A stretch of DNA of 64,000 bases from contig NZ_JARZAE010000004.1 in assembly GCF_029892095.1 (NCBI RefSeq), forward strand, positions 5,952,001 through 6,016,000. Direction: 5' to 3'. This document shows, in pieces, positions 57,063-64,000 of the stretch. The notes under the pieces are model-generated. The model saw only the letters and a program-made list of their open reading frames with translations. It did no database searches and had not been told where the DNA came from. Both the position numbers and the translations under genes were made by a program. This DNA comes from Kitasatospora sp. MAP12-44. Its GTDB lineage: Bacteria; Actinomycetota; Actinomycetes; Streptomycetales; Streptomycetaceae. Positions within the stretch are counted from its first letter, which is position 1, and each line of letters opens with the position of its first letter.

Positions 57063-57109
57063 CACTGATACCCCCGCGCGGCCGACAGGGCTTCACAGGG
57101 GTATCAGTG
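57063..57109. terminator. Inverted repeat between convergent genes, probable bidirectional terminator
   Basis: Perfect 12-bp arms, CACTGATACCCC (57063-57074) and its complement (57098-57109), enclose 23 nt. It lies between the nucleosidase stop (57036) and the DUF397 stop (57120, minus strand). The arms contain GATACCCC/GGGGTATC, reminiscent of the CsoR site at 8259, but the spacer is far too long for that. Confidence 0.6.
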
Positions 57110-57119
57110 GGGGGAGCGG

Positions 57120-57335
57120 TCAGACGGTGCCGAAGTCGCCCGCCTTGACGCCCGCGATGAACGCAGCGAACGCGCTGGTAGGGAAGGCCAGGGCCGGGCC
57201 GGACGGGTCCTTGGAGTCACGCACGGGGACGGCGCCCAGGCGGCCGATCTTGCTCGGCGCCCACTCGATGCAAGCGCCGCCGCTCTGGCTGTAAGACGAC
57301 TTCACCCACCCGTCGCCGGTAAGGTCGATGCTCAT
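57120..57335 (-). CDS. DUF397 domain protein
   Basis: The 71-residue protein has the DUF397 signature: WVKSSYSQSGGACIEWA, then VPVRDSKDPSGPALAF and the C-terminal WxxF-like helix (here AFAAFIAGVK). In Streptomyces, DUF397 proteins such as BldB and its relatives are paired with XRE/DUF5753 regulators. This one follows the stump of such a regulator with a 4-nt ATGA overlap, so the pair was once a normal two-gene module. Confidence 0.9.
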   Translation of the reverse strand: MSIDLTGDGWVKSSYSQSGGACIEWAPSKIGRLGAVPVRDSKDPSGPALAFPTSAFAAFIAGVKAGDFGTV

Positions 57336-57580
57336 TCTTCAAGTCCCTTTCGAAGGGTGCTGATCATGGCAAGTGAAGCCACCGTAGACAGCGCCTCCAC
57401 TTGGAGCTGATCGTAGTCTCTCTCCCAAGCGGCACAGACGGTCGCGCTCCGCTCCAGGTACCCGCGCGCGTGGGTCTCGCTGTAGCCGACGAGGGACCGG
57501 TCGGGGAGCGTCAGCAGGTGCACGGGGAAGATGAAGGGCGCAAGCTCGCCGATCACCGTGAAGGACGTGATGACCGCATC
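57332..57580 (-). pseudogene. C-terminal remnant of an XRE-family DUF5753 regulator
   Basis: The open segment reads FTVIGELAPF, PVHLLTLPDRSLVGYSETHA, YLERSATVCAAWERDYDQ and LQVEALSTVASLAMI. This is the C-terminal end of the helix-turn-helix DUF5753 proteins that partner DUF397. Only about 83 codons remain. A TGA at 57581-57583 closes the frame upstream, and the HTH domain and most of DUF5753 (some 200 residues) are absent, replaced by the oppositely oriented hydrolase gene that starts at 57598. A GTG at 57556 could start a 74-residue peptide, which I doubt is functional. Confidence 0.75.
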
Positions 57581-57597
57581 TCAGGAGTTGGCCAAGG

Positions 57598-58404
57598 ATG
57601 ATCAACGCGCGTGAACTGATCGGTTCCACAAACGTCCTCTTCATGACGTTCGACTCGCTCCGTTACGACGTGGCCCGCGCGATGATGCACGCGGGCCGCA
57701 CGCCCAACCTGGAGAACGTCGTCGCCGGGGGGCTCTGGGAGGAGCGCCGTACACCGGGGACCTTCACCTACCCCGCGCACGCGGCATTCTTCGCCGGGTT
57801 CCTCCCCGTGCCGTCCGGCCCAGCTCGCCCACCCCGCCTGCTGGCCTGCCGCGCCATTCAGGGCAAGACCGTCGCGGATCGAACCTACGTGTTCGACGCC
57901 CCGAACATCGTGGAAGGCTTCGCCGGGCTGGGCTACCGCACGGTGTGCGTGGGCGGAGTCGGGTTCTTCTCGCAGCAGACTCCGCTGGGCCGTGTGTTCC
58001 CGGCGATGTTCCAAGAAAGCCACTGGTCCCCCGACATGGCGTCAGAAGAGCCTCATTCGACGCGGAATCAGGTGGTCTCCGCGCTGTCGTCGCTCGAACG
58101 GCTGGAGATGGGGCAGAAGGCGTTTCTGTTCATGAACGTCACGGCCACCCACACACCGACCGCGTTCTACCTTGAGGGCGCGGCAGAAGCGGACACCTGG
58201 GAATCCCAAGGGGCAGCACTTGCCTACGCCGACACCCAGCTCGGCCCGCTCTTCGAAGCCTTGCCCCACTACGGCCGCTGGCTGGTCGTGCTGTGCGCCG
58301 ACCACGGCGAAGCGTTCGGAGAAGACGGGTACAGCGGGCACGGCGTAGCTCACTCAACCGTGATGACCGTGCCGTACTCCGAATCTATGGTCTACCCGAA
58401 GTAG
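57598..58404 (+). CDS. STM4013/SEN3800-type alkaline-phosphatase-superfamily hydrolase
   Basis: The 268-residue protein begins MINARELIGSTNVLFMTFDS, and LRYDVARAMM follows. The metal-binding Asp and nucleophile region (MTFDSLRYD, TFTYPAHAAFFAGF) and the later metal motif LCADHGEAFGEDGYSGHG place it in the sulfatase/alkaline phosphatase superfamily. It is closest to my knowledge of the STM4013-type hydrolases, which normally sit in a multi-gene cluster with radical-SAM and ATP-grasp partners. None is present here, so this is an orphan copy. Codon use is less extreme than in the neighbours. It abuts the truncated regulator and the IS-like scar, suggesting transfer. Confidence 0.75.
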   Translation: MINARELIGSTNVLFMTFDSLRYDVARAMMHAGRTPNLENVVAGGLWEERRTPGTFTYPAHAAFFAGFLPVPSGPARPPRLLACRAIQGKTVADRTYVFDAPNIVEGFAGLGYRTVCVGGVGFFSQQTPLGRVFPAMFQESHWSPDMASEEPHSTRNQVVSALSSLERLEMGQKAFLFMNVTATHTPTAFYLEGAAEADTWESQGAALAYADTQLGPLFEALPHYGRWLVVLCADHGEAFGEDGYSGHGVAHSTVMTVPYSESMVYPK

Positions 58405-58519
58405 GTCAGCCGGCGCGGGCCCGTCCGGGATCGACAGTCGGCAGGCGCGCGAAGCGCGTCAAGCCCGCTGCCGCAAGGTAGGCAGGAATCTCCCGGCTTC
58501 GGCCGGGATAGCACTTCAA
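58405..58519 (+). mobile_element. Possible IS200/IS605-type right-end (omega-RNA-like) scar
   Basis: Downstream of the hydrolase gene there is GGCAGGAATC, a hairpin TCCCGGC-TTCG-GCCGGGA (58491-58508), then ATAGCACTTCAA ending at 58519. This order (AGGAATC, GC hairpin, ..TCAA) resembles the 3' end of TnpB-carrying IS605-family elements, where the hairpin is the end of the guide-RNA scaffold. The preceding frame ends RRAKRVKPAAAR, which could be a degenerate TnpB tail. No tnpA or tnpB gene is present. This is recognition by pattern, not alignment; an ordinary terminator for the hydrolase is the alternative. Confidence 0.35.
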
Positions 58520-58601
58520 GGAGAACGCGGCGTCTCCATCGGGGGCTGACCCGGGCGTAATTCGCGGGCGCAGTCGGTGTCCGTCGCGCACACTGGCCGC
58601 C

Positions 58602-59216
58602 ATGCAGATGATCAACCCGCAGGCGGTGCCGCTACGGCAGATCCGCGCGGCCCACACCGCGACCAGCGTCACCGTCTACCAGGCCTACCGGCCCGAGATC
58701 GGGGACTACGCCGCCCAGCACGGAGGCTTCCCGGAGAGCTGGAGCCGCTCCCGGATGACCTGGATCAAGCCCAGCTTCTGCTGGATGATGTACCGCAGCG
58801 GCTGGGGCACCAAGCCGGGCCAGGAGCGCGTGCTCGCCCTGGAGATCAGCCGCGCCGGCTTCGACGAGGCGCTCGCGCAGGCCTGCCTCTCGCACTACGA
58901 CCGCGCGGTGCACGCCGACCGCGAGCAGTGGAAGGCCGAGCTGCGCGCCTCGGTGGTGCGGGTGCAGTGGGACCCGGAGCGCGACCTCGACCTCCAGCAG
59001 CTGCCCTACCGCTCCCTCCAGCTCGGCCTCAGTGGGGACGCCACCAGGAACTACGCCGATCGCTGGCTGCTCGGCGTCCGCGACGTCACCCCGCTGGCCC
59101 ACCGGATCCGTGACCTGGTCCGCGCGGGGGACCGGGCGGGCGCGGCGGCGCTGCTCCCGCAGGAGTCGCCGTACCCATCACCGGCTGAACCGGGCATAAC
59201 GGGCACGCTCGTCTAG
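58602..59216 (+). CDS. DUF4291 domain protein
   Basis: The 204-residue soluble protein carries the DUF4291 pattern: PLRQIRAAHTATSVTVYQAY, then RMTWIKPSFCWMMYRSGW and VRVQWDPERDL. The family is widespread in bacteria and fungi and its function is unknown. ATG 58602 lies 7 bp after CACACT, a weak -10-like hexamer, and lacks a clear ribosome site. It is the first ordinary chromosomal gene after the disturbed 57.1-58.5 kb stretch. Confidence 0.88.
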   Translation: MQMINPQAVPLRQIRAAHTATSVTVYQAYRPEIGDYAAQHGGFPESWSRSRMTWIKPSFCWMMYRSGWGTKPGQERVLALEISRAGFDEALAQACLSHYDRAVHADREQWKAELRASVVRVQWDPERDLDLQQLPYRSLQLGLSGDATRNYADRWLLGVRDVTPLAHRIRDLVRAGDRAGAAALLPQESPYPSPAEPGITGTLV

Positions 59217-59272
59217 GTTGGTGTGGACGGGCTCGTCTGTGCGTCTCCGGCTTCGGAAGGGGGTGACTGCTC

Positions 59273-59947
59273 GTGTCGTCGGTCACCGACTGGATCCTCG
59301 GCCTCTCCGGAGCCGTGGTGTACGCCGTGGTGGGCCTGCTGATCTTCGCCGAGGACGCGCTCTTCCTCGGCTTCCTGCTGCCGGGCGAGACCCTGCTGCT
59401 GGTCGCCGGGACCATCGCCGCCGCGCACCGCGGCGTGGACCTGGCGGTGCTGGTCACGGTCGTCGTCCTCACCGCGATCCTGGGCGACGCGGTCGGCTAC
59501 TGGCTGGGCCGGCACTTCGGCCCCTGGGTGCTGCGCACCCGCAGCGCCGTCCGGCACCGGACGCAGGTCGATCGGGCCCGCAGGCTCATCCGCGACAAGG
59601 GCGCGGCGGCGGTCTTCTTCGGCCGCTTCTTCACGGTGTTCCGCGCCCTGGTGCCCACCCTCGCCGGTATCTCCCGCATGCCGTACGGCCGCTTCTCGGT
59701 CTACAACATCGCCGGCGCCACCCTCTGGGGCACCGCCTACTGCCTCCTCGGCTACGGCCTCGGCTCGGCCTACAGCCGGGTGGAGAACGTGATCGGCACC
59801 GTGGCCACCATCCTGGTCGGCCTCTTCGCCCTGGCCGCCCTCGTCGTCTGGCTGGTCAACCGCCGCCAGTCCCGCGCCGAAGTGGAGGCGGAGGCCGAAG
59901 CCGCCGCCCGGGCCCGCCGGGCCGAGGACCCCACCGACGCCGAGTGA
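59273..59947 (+). CDS. DedA-family membrane protein
   Basis: The 224-residue protein follows the DedA/SNARE-associated pattern, with about five hydrophobic segments. LIFAEDALFLGFLLPGETLL carries the conserved E and PGE, followed by ILGDAVGYWLGRHFG and FFGRFFTVFRALVPTLAGIS with the functional Arg residues. The C-terminus is a basic/acidic tail (RRQSRAEVEAEAEAA). DedA proteins act in lipid carrier (undecaprenyl phosphate or phosphatidylethanolamine) recycling and membrane homeostasis. GTG 59273 follows AAGGGGGTG. Confidence 0.92.
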   Translation: MSSVTDWILGLSGAVVYAVVGLLIFAEDALFLGFLLPGETLLLVAGTIAAAHRGVDLAVLVTVVVLTAILGDAVGYWLGRHFGPWVLRTRSAVRHRTQVDRARRLIRDKGAAAVFFGRFFTVFRALVPTLAGISRMPYGRFSVYNIAGATLWGTAYCLLGYGLGSAYSRVENVIGTVATILVGLFALAALVVWLVNRRQSRAEVEAEAEAAARARRAEDPTDAE

Positions 59948-60084
59948 CGGCCGCCCGGACCCGGTGCGGCCCGCCTGCCGCTGCTGGACAGGCGCATCCT
60001 GGCCGGTCGTCGTAGCGTTTCCCCGATGCGTGACCTTCCGCGCTTCCGTGCGCCTCGCTGGATTTCGGGATGGGGCTGGTTGGG

Positions 60085-61398
60085 ATGACGGACGAACGGC
60101 CGGAGCCGCCTGCGGCCGGGGGCGGGAAGCGGCGCCACCGTGCGCTCAGATGGCTGGTGCTCTCACTGGGTCTGCTGCTGGTCCTGCTGGCGGCCGGGGG
60201 CGGGTGGGTCTACCTCCACCTCGACGGCAATGTCCGCCATTCGCCGCTGTACCTCGGCAGTGGCTCGCCGGGCACCGAGACGAAGAACGGCGCGGGCCAG
60301 AGCCCGCTGAACATCCTGGTGATCGGCTCGGACACCCGGGCGACGGCGGCCGACTGCGCGATCGGCGGCGACTGCGGGCCGGGCGCCAACGCGGACGTGG
60401 AGATGCTGGTCCACCTGTCGGCGGGCCGCACCAGTGCGACGGTCATGAGCATCCCGCGCGACACCGTCGTCGACATCCCCCAGTGCACCGACCCGAAGAC
60501 CGGCCATGTCTACCCCGCGGTGAGCCGGGCGCTGATCACCAGCAGCCTGCAGAACGGCGGCCCCGGCTGCACGGTCGCGGCGGTCCACGCCCTCACCGGC
60601 ATCCCCGTCGACCACTTCGCGCTGGTCGACTTCTCCGGGGTGGTGAGCATGTCGGACACCATCGGCGGGGTCAGCGTCTGTGTCGACAACAACATCTACG
60701 ACCCTTACTCCCAGCTGAAGTTGGCCAAGGGCACGCACTCCCTCAAGGGCCTCGCGGCGCTGGAGTTCCTGCGCACCCGGCACGGTTTCGGTGACGGCGG
60801 GGACCTCGGTCGGGAGGCGGCGCAGCATGTGTTCCTCTCCTCGCTCGTCCAGAAGCTGAAGAGCGCGAACACCCTGACCAACCCGATCGACCTGTACGAC
60901 CTCGCGGACGCTGCCACCAAGGCGCTGACGGTCGACGACGGGCTGGGCGGCATCACCAACCTGGTGGCCCTGGCGTCGCAGCTCAACGATGTGCTGACCG
61001 CCGGGATCACCTTCACCACGATGCCCACGCTCGTCGATCCGGGCAACGCCGACTGGCTGGTGCCCACGCCCGCCGCGCAGGCCGTGTTCCGGGCCATCGC
61101 CGCCGACCAGGCCTTGCCGGACGACACCGCGTCCGCCACCCCGCAGGCGGCGGCGATGTCGCCCACCGCGGACGCCGGTGGTGCCCCGCCGAGCGGCGCT
61201 CAGCTGCTGATGCGGCTGATGGCTCCGGCAGCTCCGGCGGCTCCGATGGCGCTGGCGGCGCAGACACCGCCCGCGCGGACGCTCAACGCGGCGGCGGCCC
61301 CCGGCTGCGTGGCGGTGGGCACCCAGGACACCACCCCGTTCGGTTCGCCCATCGCCGCCTACGCGCTCAACCCGCAGATCCCCGACTCAGCCCCCTGA
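60085..61398 (+). CDS. LytR-CpsA-Psr (LCP) family protein
   Basis: This approximately 437-residue membrane-anchored protein has one N-terminal helix (WLVLSLGLLLVLLAAGGGWVY) and an extracytoplasmic LCP domain (about 75-280). LNILVIGSDTRA, VMSIPRDTVVDI and LEFLRTRHGFGDGGDLGR carry the phosphate-binding Arg and Asp residues. An Ala/Pro-rich C-terminal tail with two Cys-containing segments follows; no LytR_C domain is evident. LCP proteins attach teichoic acid-like polymers to peptidoglycan. Start: ATG 60085 has GGGG 9 nt upstream; ATG 60070 is possible. Confidence 0.92.
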   Translation: MTDERPEPPAAGGGKRRHRALRWLVLSLGLLLVLLAAGGGWVYLHLDGNVRHSPLYLGSGSPGTETKNGAGQSPLNILVIGSDTRATAADCAIGGDCGPGANADVEMLVHLSAGRTSATVMSIPRDTVVDIPQCTDPKTGHVYPAVSRALITSSLQNGGPGCTVAAVHALTGIPVDHFALVDFSGVVSMSDTIGGVSVCVDNNIYDPYSQLKLAKGTHSLKGLAALEFLRTRHGFGDGGDLGREAAQHVFLSSLVQKLKSANTLTNPIDLYDLADAATKALTVDDGLGGITNLVALASQLNDVLTAGITFTTMPTLVDPGNADWLVPTPAAQAVFRAIAADQALPDDTASATPQAAAMSPTADAGGAPPSGAQLLMRLMAPAAPAAPMALAAQTPPARTLNAAAAPGCVAVGTQDTTPFGSPIAAYALNPQIPDSAP

Positions 61399-61468
61399 TG
61401 CCCCCCTGACCCCCCTGGCGCCGCCGCAGGCGGTGGCCCCCTGCCGGTGCCCCACAAACACTTGCTAC

Positions 61469-61505
61469 ATTGCGCAAGCGAGCAATCAATTGCGCAAGCG
61501 AGCAA
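61469..61505. promoter_or_regulatory. Two 17-bp direct repeats, probable regulator binding sites
   Basis: ATTGCGCAAGCGAGCAA occurs at 61469-61485 and again, identical, at 61489-61505, a 20-bp period (about two helix turns). Each contains the palindrome TTGCGCAA. They lie about 110-145 bp upstream of the membrane protein gene at 61613. The symmetry and spacing suit cooperative binding of a dimeric regulator such as a MarR-type protein; no regulator gene is adjacent. Confidence 0.55.
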
Positions 61506-61612
61506 CCATCAGTGCCTCATCCGGCGTCCAATGACCGGAACGACATGCCCGGAATCCTCGGGCGGACCGAGGCCGAAGGGGACCGCCGGCCGACCGGACA
61601 AGGGCGGAGTGC

Positions 61613-62155
61613 ATGACAGACCAGTGGGTGGACATACCCGAGCATGACGCGGATCGGGGGCGGCGCGCGAACGCGTCTCCTCCGCGGCAGCGGGAGGGGG
61701 AGCCGAGACGGCAGCAGGGCGGCGGGCATCCCGGCGCCGGCGCCGGCGCTCGCGCGCGCCGCTCGTCCAGCACTCGCGGGCGGCACGGCGGCACCGTCGC
61801 CCTGCTGTCGCTCGGGCTGCCGCTGGTGGGCGCCTTCGTCGACGAGGCGATCAGCCCGGGTCTTGGGGTGGTCTTCGCCGCCTGTGCCGTGCTCGGTCCG
61901 GTCGCCGCCGCGGCGCTGAGCAGCCGGGCCGGCTGGTGGTGGGTGCTGACGGCGCCCGGCCCGGTGGTGCTGGCCTCGACGGCCGTCGCCGAGCTGTTCG
62001 GGAACTCCGCCAAGTACCAGGGATCCAAGGCGCTGGCCACCGGAGCCGCCCGCTGGGCCATCAGCGGCTTCCCGGTGATGGCGGCGGCGGTGGGGGCCGC
62101 CCTGGTCGTCGTCCTGGTACGGATCGCACGAGACAAGAGGAACCGCCGTGGGTGA
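61613..62155 (+). CDS. Small membrane protein, DUF6542-like
   Basis: The 180-residue protein has a hydrophilic, Arg/Gly-rich N-terminus (about 1-58). Four hydrophobic segments follow: GTVALLSLGLPLVGAFVDEA, LGVVFAACAVLGPVAAAAL, WWWVLTAPGPVVLASTAVAEL and GFPVMAAAVGAALVVVLV. This matches small Streptomyces membrane proteins annotated DUF6542, next to LCP genes. ATG 61613 follows GGCGGAGTGC. Its last 8 bp overlap the start of the LCP gene, indicating coupled expression and a cell-envelope role. Confidence 0.8.
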   Translation: MTDQWVDIPEHDADRGRRANASPPRQREGEPRRQQGGGHPGAGAGARARRSSSTRGRHGGTVALLSLGLPLVGAFVDEAISPGLGVVFAACAVLGPVAAAALSSRAGWWWVLTAPGPVVLASTAVAELFGNSAKYQGSKALATGAARWAISGFPVMAAAVGAALVVVLVRIARDKRNRRG

Positions 62156-63806
62156 GCACAACCCGAGCAACACCGGGCGGGCCGCCCGTCGGCAGGGCGC
62201 CGTCCCGCGGCAGCGCGGCAGCGCGCCGCAGAAGCGCCGCACCTCGCCGCTGCTGATCGCCGGGCGCACCATCGCCGTCGGGGTCTCCCTCGCGGTGATC
62301 GGCACCAGCGGTGTCACCTGGTACACGTACAAGTCGCTGACCACGGGCCTGACCACGTCCAACGCCCTGGCCCAGGTCCAGAAGGGCGCACCGCCGCACC
62401 TGGACAACTCGGTCAACCTGCTGCTGATCGGCCTGGACAGCCGCAAGGACATGAACGGCAACGACCTCCCGCCGCAGTTCGTCCAGGACGATCTGCAGGC
62501 CGGCGGCAGCAGCGACATCGGCGGTTACAACACCAACACCCTGATCGTGCTGCACATACCGGCCAACGGCGGGAAGGTCACCGCGCTGTCCATCCCGCGC
62601 GACGACTACGTCCAGACCGCCGGCGCCGACGGCAAGATGCACAAGATCAAGGAGGCGTACGGCATCGCCAAGTCCGCCGCCGAGAGCAAGCTCGCGGGGA
62701 AGGGCCTGTCCAAGGCCCAGCTGGAGCAGCAGAGCCGCGACGTGGGCCGTGCGGCGACGCTGGCGACCGTGCAGAACTTCCTCGGCATCCCGATCGACCA
62801 CTTCGCCGAGGTCAACCTGCTCGGCTTCTACGACATCGCGCAGGCCGTCGGCCCGGTCCAGGTCTGCCTGAACCACGCCACCAGCGACCCGAACGAGACC
62901 GGCCAGGGCTCCGGCTTCAAGGGCACCGCCGGCATCAACACGCTCAACGCCACCCAGTCGCTCGCCTTCGTCCGCCAGCGCCACAACCTGCCGAACGGCG
63001 ACCTCGACCGCACCCACCGCCAGCAGGCCTTCATCTCCTCGGTCGAGTACAAGCTCAAGAACGAGGGCATCTTCAACGACCTCGGCAAGATGCAGGACCT
63101 GTTCAACGTGGTGAAGAAGGACGTGGTGATCGACGACCAGTTGAACATCCTGGACTTCGCCCAGCAGGCGACCAACCTCACCGGCGGGAACGTCGAGTTC
63201 AACACGCTGCCGATCTCGGGCTTCAAGACCATCGGCGGCGAGGACGTCAACACGGTCGACCCCGCGCTGATCAAGCGGGAGGTCCAGCAGCTCTTCGGGC
63301 ACGACCCGGCCCCGGCGCCCGCCTCGGCCGCCCCCGCCTCGTCCGCCCCGGCCCCGTCCGCCCCGGCCCCGGCCGCCCCGGCCCCGGCCGCCCCCGCGCC
63401 CGCCGCCCCTGCCGCCAAGACCGGCTCGGGCACGGTGGACGTGTACAACGCCTCGACGGTCTCGCACGCCGCCGCCAATGAGTCGCAAGCCCTGGTGGAC
63501 ATGGGCTACAAGGCAGGCCGCACCGGACCGGCGAGCACCCACCCGACCTCGACGACGGTCACCTACGGCGTCGGCGCGAAGGACGGCGCCCAGGGCGTCG
63601 CCGCCAGGTACGGGGTCACCGCCGAGGCGTCCTCGCGGGTCCCCGCCGGCCATATCGAGGTGACCCTCGGCACCGGCTACACCGCCCCCGGCGCCGCCGC
63701 ACCCGCACCGGCCGCCGCCGGTTCCAGCAGCACCGCCGACCCGGCTGCCGCCCTTCCGATGCAGGGCCCGCCGGTCAAGATGGGTGGCATCCCCTGCGTC
63801 AACTGA
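62148..63806 (+). CDS. LCP-family protein with C-terminal LytR_C domain
   Basis: The 552-residue protein has a basic N-terminus, one transmembrane helix (AVGVSLAVIGTSGVTWYTY region, about 42-62) and an LCP domain (about 85-340). LLLIGLDSRKD, ALSIPRDDYVQ, LAFVRQRHNLPNGDLDR and QAFISSV are visible. A Pro/Ala repeat linker (about 385-423) leads to a LytR_C domain (VDVYNASTVSHAA, about 427-510) and a Ser/Ala tail. It is expected to ligate wall polymers to peptidoglycan outside the membrane. GTG 62148 overlaps the preceding gene. A hairpin terminator follows the stop. Confidence 0.94.
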   Translation: MGEHNPSNTGRAARRQGAVPRQRGSAPQKRRTSPLLIAGRTIAVGVSLAVIGTSGVTWYTYKSLTTGLTTSNALAQVQKGAPPHLDNSVNLLLIGLDSRKDMNGNDLPPQFVQDDLQAGGSSDIGGYNTNTLIVLHIPANGGKVTALSIPRDDYVQTAGADGKMHKIKEAYGIAKSAAESKLAGKGLSKAQLEQQSRDVGRAATLATVQNFLGIPIDHFAEVNLLGFYDIAQAVGPVQVCLNHATSDPNETGQGSGFKGTAGINTLNATQSLAFVRQRHNLPNGDLDRTHRQQAFISSVEYKLKNEGIFNDLGKMQDLFNVVKKDVVIDDQLNILDFAQQATNLTGGNVEFNTLPISGFKTIGGEDVNTVDPALIKREVQQLFGHDPAPAPASAAPASSAPAPSAPAPAAPAPAAPAPAAPAAKTGSGTVDVYNASTVSHAAANESQALVDMGYKAGRTGPASTHPTSTTVTYGVGAKDGAQGVAARYGVTAEASSRVPAGHIEVTLGTGYTAPGAAAPAPAAAGSSSTADPAAALPMQGPPVKMGGIPCVN

Positions 63807-63824
63807 CCACAGGGTGAGGGAAGT

Positions 63825-63884
63825 TGCCCCGGTGTCCCGTCAGCTCGGCCGCAGCACGGCCGAAGGCGGGGCACCGGGGCATTT
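63825..63884 (+). terminator. Hairpin terminator after the LCP gene
   Basis: Outer arms TGCCCCGGTG (63825-63834) and CACCGGGGCA (63872-63881) pair perfectly and are followed by TTT. An inner stem CGGCC/GGCCG (63846-63862) stacks within. Confidence 0.8.
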
Positions 63885-63947
63885 GCCGTCAGTACCCTGG
63901 GAGCGTCAAGTGGCTGTCGTCGAGTGGCTATGGGGGAGGGGTTCGGC

Positions 63948-64000
63948 GTGGCGGACTGGGTCTGGTCGGTGGTGATTCCGCTGATCGTCGCGGGGAACTG
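63948..64000 (+). CDS. Start of an unidentified protein, partial at right edge
   Basis: A GTG at 63948 follows GGGGGAGGGG by 7 nt and opens a frame MADWVWSVVIPLIVAGN that runs off the end. The hydrophobic stretch suggests an N-terminal membrane anchor. TACCCT at 63893-63898 is a possible -10 element. Only about 17 residues are visible, so no family can be named. Confidence 0.5.
   Translation, partial: MADWVWSVVIPLIVAGN

Noticed and set aside
57063..57109. GATACCCC/GGGGTATC repeat as a second CsoR operator
   Set aside because: The arms are 23 nt apart instead of about 3, and the site lies between two convergent stop codons, where a terminator is expected.

Overview
The window is about 64 kb of very GC-rich chromosome from a filamentous actinomycete, most likely the family Streptomycetaceae (Streptomyces, Kitasatospora or Streptacidiphilus). 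The evidence is third-position G/C codon use throughout, many GTG starts, DUF397/DUF5753 regulators, two LytR-CpsA-Psr proteins, an EttA-type ABC-F protein, a sortase-E type LAFTG wall anchor and a PknG/GlnH/GlnX set. It looks like housekeeping chromosome, not a phage, plasmid or biosynthetic island. I saw no rRNA, no CRISPR array and no intact insertion sequence. There is one tRNA, tRNA-Arg(TCT).

Layout. 1-4.4 kb: a VOC protein, a RecD2-like helicase and citrate synthase, closed by a strong terminator. 4.9-8.3 kb: a short-chain dehydrogenase and the copper export pair copA-copZ behind a CsoR-type operator. 8.4-13.5 kb: a membrane SpoIIE-type phosphatase, the dihydroxyacetone phosphotransferase genes (dhaKL, with dhaM divergent) and a DNA polymerase I-like protein lacking nuclease domains. 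13.6-21.4 kb: an M3 peptidase, a secreted G1-type glutamic peptidase, a TrmB/LuxR-like regulator, a frameshifted secreted GH5 glycosidase, and a TetR regulator divergent from an acyl-CoA dehydrogenase. 21.5-26.4 kb: an enoyl-CoA hydratase, a NUDIX hydrolase and a reductive pyrimidine catabolism cluster (beta-ureidopropionase, dihydropyrimidinase, frameshifted F420-type oxidoreductase). 26.5-33.1 kb: tRNA-Arg, an SSB-like gene behind two DnaA boxes, a thioester-domain surface protein, ettA and a thioesterase. 33.2-45.1 kb: two ABC transporter operons, a truncated haemoglobin and membrane proteins.

45.1-55.2 kb is the most notable locus: one co-directional run of seven genes on the minus strand encoding a GlnX-like membrane sensor, a GlnH-like solute-binding protein, a coiled-coil protein, a PknG-like kinase, a PP2C phosphatase, a von Willebrand A protein and an FHA protein. 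It places sensing, phosphorylation, dephosphorylation and phospho-recognition in one transcription unit. The kinase, phosphatase and FHA protein share similar zinc-ribbon motifs.

55.4-64 kb: CtaG, a small nucleosidase, a patchy accessory stretch (57.1-58.6 kb: DUF397, the stump of an XRE/DUF5753 regulator, an orphan STM4013-type hydrolase and what looks like an IS200/IS605 right-end scar), then DUF4291, DedA and two LCP wall-polymer ligases.

Three reading frames are broken by single-base shifts (GH5, LLM oxidoreductase, N-terminus of PknG). All three lie in or beside short C/G runs, so either assembly error or real decay is possible.
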